Positions 10,758 through 23,158 of a DNA stretch of 64,000 nucleotides are shown piece after piece (position 1 is the stretch's first letter; the number at the start of each line of letters is the position of its first letter). The notes under the pieces were generated by a model that had not been told where the DNA came from, searched no databases, and saw nothing but the letters and a program-made list of their open reading frames with translations. Made by a program: the position numbers and the translations under genes. Origin of the DNA: Capitulum mitella (lineage: Eukaryota > Arthropoda > Thecostraca > Pollicipedomorpha > Pollicipedidae); assembly GCA_030062745.1 (NCBI GenBank), contig CP099840.1, forward strand, positions 31,065,006 to 31,129,005, written 5' to 3'.

Positions 10758-13700
10758 CGGCCATTTCAAAGACATGCTCCGAGAAGTGCGGTCCACTGGG
10801 GGCCGTCTGGGCGAGTCACGGCCTGTTTGGCACGGTCGGCGGCCGGAGACGGGAGGCTGGAGCACTGACCGACTGGGCTGGACCCCTAAAACGTCCGCGA
10901 GGCGGGCGGGCTCGGTGGAAAACGGTGAGCCGCAGATGGCGTCACACTGATACAGCGTACGGGTGCATTACACAATCACGTGCACAGAGGGACCTTAGTT
11001 TGCTGCGTAGTTTGCAGCGACGGCACACGAGATACCACAGAGGAGTCTATTACACTGACGAACGGACAGTCATTCAGTAGGACCGTAAACGCTTGAATAC
11101 ACGGAGACGCCGCGATCGTTTTGAAATAAAGATATCCGTCCAGTCACCGTGCACTATTCTGAGCCACCTGCGCGTGCCAAAACAGCTGAAATACTTCTGG
11201 AAGGCCGCATCATGAACTGGGCTGTAATGCCGACACAGAGCAAACAGTTGTGTACTGGCTTCCCGGTTCAGATATAGAGAGAGCAAGGTCCCGCCTTAAA
11301 GCCAAAAAAGAATGTGGAATGACGGGGGAGTCTGATCACACCTGAATAAACGGCCCTCTGTCACAAAGTATGCTCTGCTCTGCATCCAATGATCGATCGG
11401 TCAGACTTCCCGCGTAGCAAAGCCCATCTTCCATCATCACCCAGCTGTTGCTCCTTTGGCAATGGCCGTAATCGGCCGGTGATTTAGCTCGGTGTCTGCC
11501 CGGCGGCGGTTCTGGCCGTGATAGACCGCACGTGTCGGACCGGCCGTCAGCCGCGCTCCGTCTGCGGCGGCTAACACGACACGGCGGCGATCCCGCGGCA
11601 GACAGCCCGCGGCCGGCCGGCGCCGTTTCCAGCAGACCGCGCGCGGCGCCGGACCCCCCAGGAGGCCGGGCCGACCGGCCCACGCCGCGTCAGACCTTGC
11701 TCGGCGTGCCGGCAGCGTTTCGCAACTGGCCGTCGCCGGCCGCCGGAGCCGGAGCCGCGTCTCCGGGCGGGCCGCTCGGCTCGGCCAGCCTCCGCGTAGA
11801 CTCGCCGCGACCAGCGCTCACCGGCACTGCGGACAGGTCAGCTCCTGCTGCCGCCTCTCGCCGTCCGTTCGCCCGGCGGGCAGAGGAGCGGCGATCTAAC
11901 GTCCGGCTCGCCTGCCCCAGGCCAATCGGTCGGCGCGGCCCGCCGGCGGCGCGGACGGCGGCCTCGGCGTTTTTGTGCAGTTTCGGCGCGGCGCAGCGGC
12001 GTGGCTTCGGCGTGGGACTCCAAGACCGTTCTGGGAGACTTCCAGCACGCCACTCAGAGGTGACGGGACCCCGGCCCCGGAAAAAAGGCCGCCAGCGAGA
12101 GACGAATGGCGTGAGTCGACCCGAGAGGGTTTATCATGGCTCTCGGCCCGGCACCCGCGCGCTTCTGTCAATGATGAGCTTTCTTGCACGCACACCTGCC
12201 TCGCCGCCAAGTGAGTTATGCATCCCGTGTCAATTTTTCTACTGCTGCCGTCGATAACTGGTTTCGTCGCTGTACGACTGATGATCGTCCCTCTTGCACA
12301 AAAGCGTAGGTGCTATATCGGATTTAGGTTGCGCAAAATCCACTTAATCCCTACTCCATTTCAACTGGGACGACATGTCACTGCTGTATTTCACACCCTA
12401 GAATGAAATATTATAGCGGCTAAGAACATGTCAAGAAAACTGAAAAACATCACGGGGACTGGCAGATGCTCGTTTTATAAGTTACATTGCAAAGGAATCA
12501 TACCTTGGAGGGCAATATGATCCATGTATGTATAAACTGACACCTGTAAAGGTCTTTTTTTGAATATAACATTGAATTAATCGGAGAAAGTTTGTTCTTA
12601 ATACAAGAAAGATGCTTTTGATTTCACATAGTCTACAAAAACCACTAACCTGACAGAAACGGAATTGATAACAAGGTTCGTCGGGATTTTGAATAAACAA
12701 CTGAGGTAATACCATTATTGTAGCTTATCCACACTAACTAGCATCTGGTAAAACTTTACTATGTCAACTGTTATTTACATTTCGTCAGATTATCTCAGAC
12801 ATATCACCAGTTTACGTTCACTGGCATTAGTTTGTTACATAATAAAAGAGCTTTTTGATCTAAATTCTCAGAAGGAATTGCGGAAGCTATTAGTATTCTG
12901 TGCTTACATTAAGAGTAATTCTTGTAGTACTTTTTCCGCATTATCAGTTCACTGAAATGATTAACAAGTAAAGATTCCTTGTTCGATGCGAGAGTTCGAC
13001 GACACTTCCGTTCGCTGTTTTCTTTGTAGCTACTTTCCATGCAAGTCTCGTCTAGTTTTCAGTGGAGAAAATCGATGACCCACAGATTTCGTGGCTTCCT
13101 GTCGATGTAGTTCATCGTAAATTATGATCTGAAGGTCCGATCGGGAGTTTTAGATATCAAAGATGCCAAGGGTCACAGCCAAGCAGCTGTCCCAGACAAA
13201 GAAAGACGTCCTTTTGAAATGGTTGGGCCTGAAAGCACTCTAATCAAGGAGGGAAAGCTATCTTATCTGAACAGATTTCAAACATGTTTCGATCATCAAA
13301 TCATTAAATTTTGATGTCAGACGAAATCAGTACCCAGACAATGGGGTGAACTTTCACGTCACATATAGGTCTTATGATATTTTAGCCATTATAAAATGAC
13401 AAAAGCGAAAAAATAAATGAACAGCTCCCCATACACCAGTAAAATGAAACAAACATGTAGATAATGGCGGTTTTTAAACCGGTAAAATTACAAATGAAAC
13501 TCAGTAAGGTCTGTACTTATTTTGCTCTCACATCCCATTTTATTCTTAAGCGACTAAGGGAAAGTTTTTGGACACTAGCTATGCAGTTGCTCCGAAACTG
13601 TAACTGCGTTTAAAGCCTCCAGGTTACTTTAACGTTAATTCCAGGACTAATCCAAAAATCTGCGAGTTTATTTTGGGTCATATGTGGTCAAGTGTGTCAA

Positions 13701-13801
13701 ATGAGGGAAAGGGACTATTTAGTAAGAAGTGACGTTTTAATACCGCCAGGTGTCAAGTATGCAGCTGACTTTCTTTAAAGTGAATACTACTCGCCACCTG
13801 A
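10758..13801. other. Noncoding stretch: GC island then AT-rich DNA
   Basis: A strongly GC-rich block at about 11450-12060 contains a long open frame (11532-12257, plus) with shadows in the other frames and no recognisable motif. From about 12300 the sequence is AT-rich with no feature I can support. Confidence 0.4.
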
Positions 13802-13835
13802 GGATAATCAAAATAGTTTCCCAATGGCAGTGCCC

Positions 13836-13850
13836 CAGGGCCTATTTTAA
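13836..13850 (+). repeat. Left terminal inverted repeat of the hAT element
   Basis: These 15 bp are the exact reverse complement of 17608-17622. Confidence 0.88.
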
Positions 13851-14979
13851 CATGTTAACTGGGGGGGCAAATGCCCCCCCAGTCGGGCACTTTGCCCCCC
13901 AGTCAAGATCCTTTGCCCATGCAAGGAAAAAAACAGCCAGGTGTACTAGCGTACCCAGGAAGGTATTCCATAATGCGCTGCGCTCGCAAAGCAGCATGTT
14001 ATCAACGAAGGATGTGTTGAATCACTGAGTAATGTGGGAGGACACTTAGAAGCATCACTTTATAATACGTACTGCAGGAACACCTAGTGACCGCTGGCGA
14101 GCGTGTTTCGTAATTAGTACGCCTGCACCCGATGCCGCGATTGTCTGGTGGGCGGCCAAGGCGTTTCATTGCATCGTAAGCACGTTAAAAATGATGATAC
14201 CCATCTTTGATGTGTTCAAGCGCAAGAAAACTGAAGGGCGAGCTGGTGCGCAGGGCGGTTTCGCTATGGTGAGATAAGGTTTATATGAATGCGGTAACAG
14301 TCCAGCAGTGCTGTAGTCATCACCAATCATCCTGATCCGAAAACCCTGCTAAAATCCCAGTACCTGATTGGTAGAACTTCATTGAACTAGGCGGTTAAAC
14401 CCGAGTTTTACGCGAGGAAAACAGAAAATTAATCAGTCATGTATTAAAACCGTCAATCTTGCTGCTCCTAGTGCATGGATTTGAGCATCCCATGAGCATG
14501 CTTCATCTGCTTAACGAACATGGCATGGCCAAGACTGCAGATAATGACGAATGTTCATGATAGCTCATTGAGGCGGGCCTAAGGCGAATATTTCAATCTG
14601 AGGTGACTTTTTTATTTTGGGGCCGATAACCTGGAAATGGAGAAGTTTGTTCTGCCTGTGTTAGGACAGCTTTTACACTTCTGCGCAGTGTTGAAAAACA
14701 TATGGCCAAAATTCGGTGAGAAAATGTATTTTGGGAATAGATTAGATTAACAGAAACTATCCCGGACAGGCAACCTACTGTCTCATTTAGGGAAGAATCG
14801 AAGCTGCCGCAACATCTCGCCAATATTCTGCCCATCGTTTGCAGACTGTGACTTATATATTTGAAGTACCACGCCTTGCCATGCCACGGCAACCCACGGT
14901 GCCGGTCTGGCAATTTCCCGCACGTTCTTAGACGTCAGGATATTTAAGGACCACCTGTGTCAATGCAGAAAGTACCTTT

Positions 14980-17297
14980 TATAACGGAAGTCTGTGCCAC
15001 TAAGGCTGCACCACGAGAAAAAAGACGAATTTTGGTTGACCGGTGCTCAGAACTGCCTTCGCGGGGCGAAGTGCTGCAGCAATATTTTCAGTCCCACCGT
15101 GTGGATAGGCTTACCCAGAGGTAGGTCAAAACACAGATCGTCCGCGAAATGATGAAGGTGTGGAACAAAGCCCGTATTCTCACTGCATCGGAACGGAACG
15201 TGATAAAGAAGCTCAACAGGAAGCTTGACCAGTACCAAAGGCAAATTCTGGAGGTTCAGCCCGGAAATTGACAAGAAGAATGGATTTAGGGACAACCTTA
15301 ACAATCTTTTTGACCTTGCCCTTGTCGTCACCATTAAGATCATCAAAACCAAGAGGATAAAGACTGGGCCCAAAGGGATCCAGGTCGCCGAGGCGTCATG
15401 GTGGTATTCGATAAGTTCCTTTCTGAGAAGGAGGAGCGAGCTCTTCAACGACAACAGTAGGCCGAAGCTTTAAAGGACCCGCCGTTAGATTAAACAGCAG
15501 ACCGAGCATGAGGCAACTGCCCAGCTGGAATACTCGCCTACCGACAACACATAATTGACAGATCAGGATGACCCGCAGCCCTTGGCCATGCCTTCGAAGC
15601 GGCCCTGCAGGAGAGCCAAAAACATCGCCTCTCCTGGTCAGGCAGCAGCCCTCGATCGGACCAAGCTCAATGGTCGCTCTGCAATTCACTTCCTATCGGC
15701 GACGGCTTCGGTCCTCGGCCACGACGCCTCTGAACCGGCGATCACAGAAGCTCGGGCAGGCGCGCACGTAGATCGCAGAGGAAAGCCATTGCGGACGAAA
15801 TCTAGCATTCTTTCTCCGCGTCACCCAACCTGGTGGTCCACTGGGACGGCAAACTGTTACTGACGATGGAAAGGAAAAGGTGGATCGACTCTGTCATTGT
15901 AGCCGGTCCAAGAAGTGCCGCCAAGCTCTTCGGTGTTTGGAAGTTGCAAGTAGAGCCGGAGCAACGCCAGCCGACGTTGTCGCGCTTTGTCTGGAAGACT
16001 GGGAGGTTTCGGACAACGTCGTCGGCATGAGCTTCGACACCACCTCCAGCAATACTGGACAAATTGTGGGAGCAAACACGCTTCTTCATCAGAAGCTTGA
16101 GTGAAGGCCTTTTCCACTTTGCTTGTCGTCATCATATCGTCGATCTGGTGGCAGAGGCGGCTTTCTCCACGCGCTTCGGTCCGTCCTCGGGACCGCGATC
16201 TCCTTGTTCAAGAGCTTCAAGAAGAGATGGAGATTCATTGTTTGGAACAAGTTTGAACCTATGGTGTATGAAGACCTGGAGCCAGCAGTGGCCGAGACTA
16301 TGTTGTATGAGTTTTTCCCTTCCAATGATCGTTTCGTCGCCTTCTGCCGTGAGAAGCTCGCCGAAATCCAGCCTAGCGATGATCATCGTTGGTTCTTTGA
16401 GGTCTCGATTATCCCCTTTGGTCAAGAGCCTCCACGGCGAATCAAGTTCCCCAGCCGGATGCTCTCCAACGTGTCAGATAGATGGTTCCATCGCGCCAGA
16501 TGGATGGGGCGCATAATCTGCGGGATCAAGATCTTCTGGCTTTGCCATCAGTTCTCCGTGACTCTCAGTGAATTGGGAGCACTCAAGCGCTTCGTCTCTT
16601 TCACGGTTGTTTTGTACGTCAGTGCATGGTTCTGTTCTTCATCGGCGGTCAGCGCTTCCGTGCACGACCTGGCCGTTTTGCCAAGCCTGATGTGAATGCT
16701 GAAATTTCGAAGGGGATCTCCAAGGAGTTTGCCGATCACCTGTTATCCATTATGACATTATAGTCGACATATGATTTATTATAACAATCACCTATTATGG
16801 TGCCCCAGCGAAGAACTGGCTGGTGTGTCGTTCTTCGACGAGGGCGTGCCGTGTGAGATGAAGACGAGGATGATCGCGGCACTCCAGGAACAGGGATCGG
16901 AAAGTCCTCCCAGCGAGCGCAGGTGGATCTCGCAGAAAAGGAGGTTCTCATCCCAGGAAGATCATCGTCGACTTCATTGCCGCAAAGTCGGTGGGAAACC
17001 TGAAAGCCTACGGCATCAACATGGACTTCCTTGCCGACAATCCCGCTGATTGGGAGACAGCACCTGGCTTCACGAACGCTAAGGAAGTCCTGTGCGGGAT
17101 CGCGGTAGTTAGCGACTTCGCCGAACGAGCTGTGACTCTTATCCAAGTACACAACAAGGTACTGACGAAGGATGAAGGGCAAAAGCAGTACCTGCTGCAA
17201 GTCGTCGAATAGCATCGTCGCCAGAACCCCGAGACCACTAAGAGGACTGAAGTATCATTCCCACCTAAGCCACACTGCTGCCGACAGGGCCAGTGAC
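14980..17297 (+). pseudogene. hAT-like transposase remnant with many frameshifts and stops
   Basis: Protein-like segments appear in order but in different plus-strand frames. They are an N-terminal block (EVLQQYF, about 14985-15130), a basic helical block (EMMKVWNKARI, 15137-15270), NLFDLA (about 15300), MVVFDKFLSEKEERAL (15390-15450), HWDGKLL (about 15837), a core with GMSFDTTSSNTG and then FACRHH (about 16025-16135), a central block with EPMVYEDLEPAVAE, and a C-terminal block with AERAVTLIQVHNKVLTKDEG ending at the stop 17209-17211. The D..SNTG and C-x-x-H-like signatures fit an RNase H-fold hAT-type transposase. I recognise the arrangement from a family common in invertebrate genomes but cannot name it. 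At least half a dozen frame changes make it nonfunctional. Confidence 0.7.
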
Positions 17298-17454
17298 CAA
17301 TGACCTGAGACAGAATGCGAAGTGTCTTTCGATCCAGTGTGTCAAAAGGAGTACTATGATGTGCATTTTATGCATATCGTGCGCTTCTTTTAAAAACTGA
17401 AGCACAAAACACGTTTGGGGGCATTTCAGACATCCCTGAGCGAATTGGGAGCAT

Positions 17455-17505
17455 CTATATATATATGTCCTTTCCTTAAGAATATATATATATATCTATA
17501 TATAT
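17455..17505. repeat. Interrupted TA microsatellite inside the hAT element
   Basis: Two TA runs (17455-17466 and 17482-17505) are separated by a short pyrimidine stretch. Confidence 0.85.
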
Positions 17506-17607
17506 GAAGTGGACAAAATTCAATAAGGAGAACACAAATGCCGGGGGGGGGGGGTGGTCTCAACCAATGCGTCTTGTTCGCAGAATTGCCCCCGCAGTCA
17601 TTTTTCC

Positions 17608-17622
17608 TTAAAATAGGCCCTG
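17608..17622 (-). repeat. Right terminal inverted repeat of the hAT element
   Basis: Exact reverse complement of the left end, followed directly by the CAGTGCCC duplication. Confidence 0.88.
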
Positions 17623-17679
17623 CAGTGCCCTAAAGTCTTTTCCCATGGCAGTGCCCCAAAATCGTTTCCCAATGGCAGT

Positions 17680-19839
17680 GTTTAGGTCAGGCGACTCGTC
17701 CCCCTACAGCAGCTGATTTCGGCGCACATCGTTGGTCCAGCCGTGGTCCGCGCGTGTGACGACACTCCTCGGTATCACGGCCCCTCCCATTTCTCACCCG
17801 ACATCTGGCGGCCAGTCTCTGACATCTGCGGCTCCAGTCTGACCTCTGCCACGGGGTCACCGCCGGGGGATGGCAGCGGAGGGCACGTCCTAAGCTGCGC
17901 CGGAACAGGGCGCTTTTCTACCTGCGCAAGAACGTGGTGCATGCCACTTCCAGGCAGGGTGGCTGGCTGTCTGTCAAAAAGAAACGGACGATGAGGTCAC
18001 ATGGCGCGCTGCTTAACTTTCGTAGTTCCATTTGTCCAGCGTCATGAAGTTCGGCCCTGTGTATTACCAAATGCTGGAATATCTCTTTTGCATTAGCACG
18101 TGCGTGTGGTATATCATACGCATTAAAGCCTTAATGCTTTTTGATCTGGGAAAACATTCTGGACGTCATTCGGAGAACAACATGACTGTACTTACAACCA
18201 CTCAGACTGGTGTATCGTTTTCGTTGCTCATTGCTCCCTGAAAATTGGCACCGGTGTCTAAATTGCCAATTTTGTCGACTTTCAGGTAGCGACCAGTCAG
18301 GGAGAAGAAATTATGCGTGGTACTTGTTTCGTAGTTTTCTTTCGGTATCCTCTCTGGCTTCAATCAGACAAGAGCAGACTGGCAAGTTCCGCTTAGCCTC
18401 GCGCAAAGTGTAAGCAAAGCCCACTTGGTCCTGCTTTTTCCATGAGCCTCCAAACATTTTAACCAAATTTCAGCATTCCTTGAGGTCTCCCTGCCACGGC
18501 TGTAATTGTTTCTCCATGGTCTTTTCCCTAATGTCATAACCCAAGAATGGTAGGGAAAATGGTTTTAATTTTCTCTCCATGTTTTAGCATACAACAGCAT
18601 TTGGTAGAAACCATACCACGCTTGGGTCGAAAGGTCGGAAAAATTTTCCAGGACCTTGGTCGCTGGTGAATTTCTGCCCTCGGCACTCCGTCTCGGGCAG
18701 AAATTGCAACCACGGCCTCGGCCTTTGAATTTTATTTTACTGGCTCCGTGTCGCATCGTATAGTCATTCTGTCTTCCTCAATCTAAAATGTTTCATTTAC
18801 TTGGTTTGGTAGAAAAAAATGTGATCATTGCTGATAAATGGTACAGACATAGGAAATATGCGACAAAGCAGCAATGCGATGGTGCTCATAATGACCAGCG
18901 TTGCTCTTGCCCGGGCCCTGGAGCATCTCGACACCAGATCGTTTCAGACAAGGACAGCAGGATGTGTGAGTGCCGCGAACAGCTTTGGCTGTGGGCCGTC
19001 ATTCCTCTTACGACATGCCAGCTCCTTTCGCTGTTAGTAGGGGCTCCTCCTCAGATCATAAAATACAACTTTTATGCAGAATTCCGCAAGAGCTAGGGAA
19101 CGGTTTCCCCACGTCGACTTTTCTCACAAAAGGTGCATCAGCTCAGAGACACAGACAGAACTTTGCCATATGCGAAAATCCTCTTTCTTGCGACCTGCAT
19201 GCTTGAGCTGTGAGGAACGTAAATCAGTTCTGTGAATAAATTTCGCCCCCGACACTCCCGGTCCTGCAAACCTTGCGAGATGAGTATCATCAGCCCGAGA
19301 ATCCCCCGGCAGCCCACCGCTAATTTGTGAACCTCCTCGGGCGAACATCATTAGTCTGAAGGCATCTCCGGCTAAGTCTCTCCAGTTTGAGAGCCTCTCC
19401 AGTTACCCTCTTCAGCCTGAGCCGCTCTTCAGGTGAGCGCCTCCTCCCCGGCAGTGAATCACCAGCAGAGCATCCCGGGCCGCCGGTACGATCCGAGCCA
19501 CTGCGCGGGCCGCTCTTGTTCAGCCTGCTTTTCTGCGGTCGGCCGGACGCCCGCGGCGGCGGAGAGCCCGTCTTCGCCGCCGCCGCCGCCGCGGGATGTT
19601 TGCCCTGGTGGCGCCGGGCCGGGGGCGGCGGCGGCGGCGGAGATCGATCGTCGCCGAGACGAGCTGCCGGCGCCGGCCGGGGCGCCGCCGTTGATTTGTC
19701 GCCGTACCTGCGGCCGACGGAGCCGTAATAGCCGGGGCGGTGCCGGAGACGGCCGGGCGGCGGCCCACCGCCACAGACACGGACCGCCGCCGGGACATCA
19801 GCCCCGTCCCGCCGGAGTCGTCCTCCGACAGCCTGCCGA
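17680..19839. other. Noncoding stretch, nothing recognised apart from a hairpin and a GC island
   Basis: Mixed-composition DNA. A GC-rich island at about 19400-19800 includes a run of GCC/GCG codon-like trinucleotides that opens several frames. No supported exon. Confidence 0.4.
18669..18705. repeat. Perfect 11-bp hairpin
   Basis: AATTTCTGCCC (18669-18679) and GGGCAGAAATT (18695-18705) form a perfect stem with a 15-nt loop. Its role is unknown; it could be a remnant of a small inverted-repeat element. Confidence 0.6.
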
Positions 19840-20000
19840 CAGAACCCTGCGTCAGACTTCCGGAGATACCCGCCGACAGGCTGGCGGCAGAACCCTGTAG
19901 CAGACTGTAGAAGACATCCTCTGACAGACTGCAAACAGAGATCTGTAGCAGACTGCAGGCATATCTTCCTGCAGACTGTAGACAGGCCCCGCAGCAGGCA
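19840..20000. repeat. Degenerate CAGACTG-rich tandem repeat
   Basis: The motif CTG..GACAGACTGYAG recurs irregularly (units of roughly 45-50 bp with shorter internal repeats). The copies are strongly diverged. Confidence 0.5.
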
Positions 20001-22900
20001 GGCAGCAGCAGGAAGTATTCGACGGAAAATCTAGAAAGCGGTTATTAACGGATTGTATGAGGAATATCTATTGACAGACTGAATTCGCTGACAAGGACAT
20101 GGGGTATGAATACCCATGGGCAGACTGAAGGACGCATGCACTGGCGTTCAGCAGTTATTAGCAGGCTGCAGGTGATACCAGCTGCCAGAAAGTGAAAGCA
20201 TAGGTGACGGATGGTTTGAGTACGGCCCAATCAACTTCGGACGATTTCACGTAGGCTCTATTGTTTCGCATGGAGGGAACTCATCTCAAAATGACTTGAG
20301 CTCTACCAGCTTTAATAACGCTACCACACCAGCTGGAACAGTTTCCCATCGAGTAACTGCAGTAAGGCGCACTTTTCTCACGGATGCTTGTCTGCTACCG
20401 CATCCTGTCCTGCTGGTGTGCTGAAAAGCGCTCTGATTAAGCCCAAAAGACAGCTCTCGCGGACTATGGGAGAGACGTGCCGGGGATGGCAGGAGAGGTG
20501 TGTGGGAAGACGGACGCGAACACTCCGAGGCCACTGCCGAACAGCGGAAGACACCCAACGCTTACGAAAAGCCAATGGCCAGCCGACAGAGGTGCTTGCC
20601 AACATGATGTGCGTATTCCTGTCATTGCTTCAAGACTCCACTCCCCGTAACCGCGGATTCTCCTGGACAGAAGACCGCCGACACCGCGCGACGTGGGTAA
20701 GCTCGCCACGGAACTGCGGGGACAACACGGTCAGGGACGAATACCGGGTACTATGTCAGGTCGCGGTCCCTAATGCAGTGTCCCACTCATACAATGCGCC
20801 TTCTTCCATATTGTGGCAGTAGCGACGTGCCTGACCGTCAATTGCCGCTTTTCACGCAAAACGTGCCCCTTTCATCTCTTTGGCTGAATTTTACGTTGAT
20901 AACATTGCCCCTTTACATGTCGATGAAAGGATTGGACAGATCAGCACGGCTTTGGTCGAATGACATCTTCAGCATTAAGCTGATATTTCGGACGAAAATA
21001 TTCCACTACTTTGTTTAAACATTTCAAGTCTGTTTAACGTACGTTTATACTTTACGTGTCACTTCTTGTAATGCAAATTCTCTGGATCGAGCGCCATTCA
21101 CACCTCAGCATTAGACCTTCTCGCGTCACAAGACCATCATCAGGGATCGAACCGGCCAGGCTTGACCCATGATCGGAGATCGGACCGGCCAGGCTTACTC
21201 TGACGGCAGAAGAGCGGAGTCGAAACAAAGGCCGACTGCCGCCGCCAGATAGCTGCAGCCAGTCATAGGCCACGCCCGGAGCCGTTCGGAGAATGAAATC
21301 CACTCGCAGCCGACTCCAGGAGGCGTGCTCATCCGGCTTTAGTGAAAAATGGCGCGGAAGTTAAGTGCCGTCCTGAAAGCGTGAGGCTGACCAAGCCGTT
21401 ACACCTGACCGTCCGAGAAGCACTCACCAGGCACGGGGTTTAAAGCGCACGGCGAGGCGCCGGCCGGGCCGGACGAATGTAAGTGGTGTGAAGTCAGTCG
21501 GCTTTCCGGACACCATTAAAAGCACATCAGGTGCGACTGGCTGTCATGGTTCTTAAGTCGGCAAATTACTGTGTCGACTGCAAAGCACAAAAGAAAGTTG
21601 CTGATCATTCGGTCTACTTTCTTTGCTCTGATGCCATGTGATGATTCATATTTGATGACAGTGTTGGCAAGCATAATTCCAATATCGAGATATTTGGAGC
21701 GGCTGCAGACCACAGGCTTACCCTCAAATGTCTTTATAATGAAACGGAGACATTGCAAGGAGGGGCAGTCTCTGCTTGGTCATGGAAAATGCTATGTAAT
21801 TCCACAAACATTCAAGCCAGAGCCAACAAATTTGCCTTATTTAATGACATCCTGCTGAGACGCAGCCATTAGTATTTGTTTTTTTTTCTTCCCGGCCTCT
21901 TTGGCTGCTCTTTATTCGAGCCATCGCCTCTTCCCCATCGTGGACAATGTCACGTACCCTACCAGACGCTCCATCTCTGTAAATGGCCAGAAGTCGGGTT
22001 CGGTCTGCCTCAGGTCTGCGCCACTGAAGCTGCTAACGCACCTCCGGAGCCGACCGTCGCCGGCCGCGCGCCAACTCAGCGAGCGCTGGGAAAAAAGCGA
22101 AAAAGGGGAAAGCCGATAATCGTTGCCATTATCTCCGCTGACCGGTTCGAGACGACACCGTCAGGCTAATTGCCTGCTAGCCGGCTGTTGGGCAGCGGCG
22201 TCCAGCCGGCCGGACGTTCCCAGCCCGCCGGTGCAGCTCGCGCACCACACACACCACCACCGCGCCGCCTGCTGCTTGCATTGCGTAAAAGAGAGCGGCT
22301 CCCGCCGGTCGAGATCGCCGGGAGAGGAGCGCAGACCGATAGAGAGAGAGAGACCGACCGAGATAACGAATCGGCGCGGCCGCCGTTCATTATTCAGCGG
22401 TCGGCGCGCGGCCATTATGAGATGGCCGTGTGTACCCAGCGGGTCATTACGGTGCCATTAGTCTGGGCATTGTCAGGCGGCCGCCGCCCACCGGCCGGCC
22501 GAGGCGCCGCGCCGCCGCCGGCCCGGCCACCTTAATAACCGGCTTCCGAAGTCGCCGCGGGCCGCGGCAGCCCGCTCCCGAAGCCGAGCCCGGCCTCAGC
22601 GCGCGCCCGACCGGACCGGTAACCGCCGGACGAAAGGATGACGTCCGCGAAGACGGCCTGATTGGGGCAAATCGCCCCGTTCTGATTCGATGATGACAGT
22701 CTAAAAGTCGGCGCGTCTCCCACCAATTTTTATCATTTAGAATTCAAAACGTGTAATTCATTCTAGGCGCCGATCATTAACCACGGCCTGACAAGGCTGG
22801 AGCAGGGCCGGGGGCGGTGTTTCCCAGGCGCCGTCAGTCGGCGATGTCGTCGCTTGTCACAAACCGCTGAACGGCGCCCGGGCGAGCCCACGCCGGACCG
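20001..22900. other. Noncoding stretch with a GC-rich island
   Basis: Mixed sequence. A short near-duplicate of GATCGRACCGGCCAGGCTT occurs twice at about 21140-21200. A GC-rich, CpG-rich island spans about 22020-22650. No recognisable coding sequence. Confidence 0.4.
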
Positions 22901-23010
22901 CGACCGCCGGTCACCGGTCCTCTGGCCAGAACGCCGCCGGTCACCGGTCCTCTTGTCAGGACTCCACCGGTCACCGATTCCCTGGTCAGGACGCCACCGA
23001 TTACCGGTCA
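22901..23010. repeat. 30-bp minisatellite, about 3.6 copies
   Basis: Units around CGCCGGTCACCGGTCCTCTG recur at exact 30-bp spacing, keeping the same frame from unit to unit. Confidence 0.85.
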
Positions 23011-23045
23011 GAACGGACTGCCGACGGAGCCGTCCCCAGCTGGAG

Positions 23046-23158
23046 CAGCCGACACTGTGCCGGGCCACGCGGCACTCCCAGCAGCCGACAGTGGAACCGT
23101 AACACGAGACAGCCTCCAGCGGCCGACACTGGACCGAAACACGAGGCAGCTCCCAGCG
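23046..23158. repeat. 36-38-bp tandem repeat, three copies
   Basis: Units beginning CAGCCGACACTG start at 23046, 23082 and 23120 and end in CTCCCAG or CTCCAG. Confidence 0.7.

Larger units (their letters stand above)
13836..17622 (+). mobile_element. hAT-superfamily DNA transposon, decayed autonomous copy
   Basis: The termini are CAGGGCCTATTTTAA at the left and its exact reverse complement at the right. They continue as an imperfect repeat to about 35 bp, including ACTGSGGGGGC. The element is bounded by an identical 8-bp direct repeat CAGTGCCC (13828-13835 and 17623-17630). An 8-bp duplication with CAGGG-type ends is the hAT signature. Poly-G/C subterminal stretches lie inside both ends. The 3787-bp interior carries a heavily frameshifted transposase-like gene, so the copy is old and inactive. 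One caution is that the flank is itself a short tandem repeat, which could mimic part of the duplication; the inverted ends are independent evidence. Confidence 0.88.
13802..17679 (+). repeat. About 27-bp tandem repeat interrupted by the hAT element
   Basis: The units resemble CAAAATAGTTTCCCAATGGC followed by AGTGCCC. One lies left of the hAT element (about 13808-13835), and at least two more lie right of it (about 17623-17677), the last reading CCAAAATCGTTTCCCAATGG. The element therefore landed in a pre-existing short tandem array. Confidence 0.7.

Noticed and set aside
11532-12257. 241-codon plus-strand frame
   Set aside because: GC-rich island, Arg/Pro/Ala-rich in every frame, no recognisable domain; cannot be supported as a gene.
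22141-22160. GGTTCGAGAC resembling a tRNA B box
   Set aside because: No A box or cloverleaf could be found upstream at the right distance.
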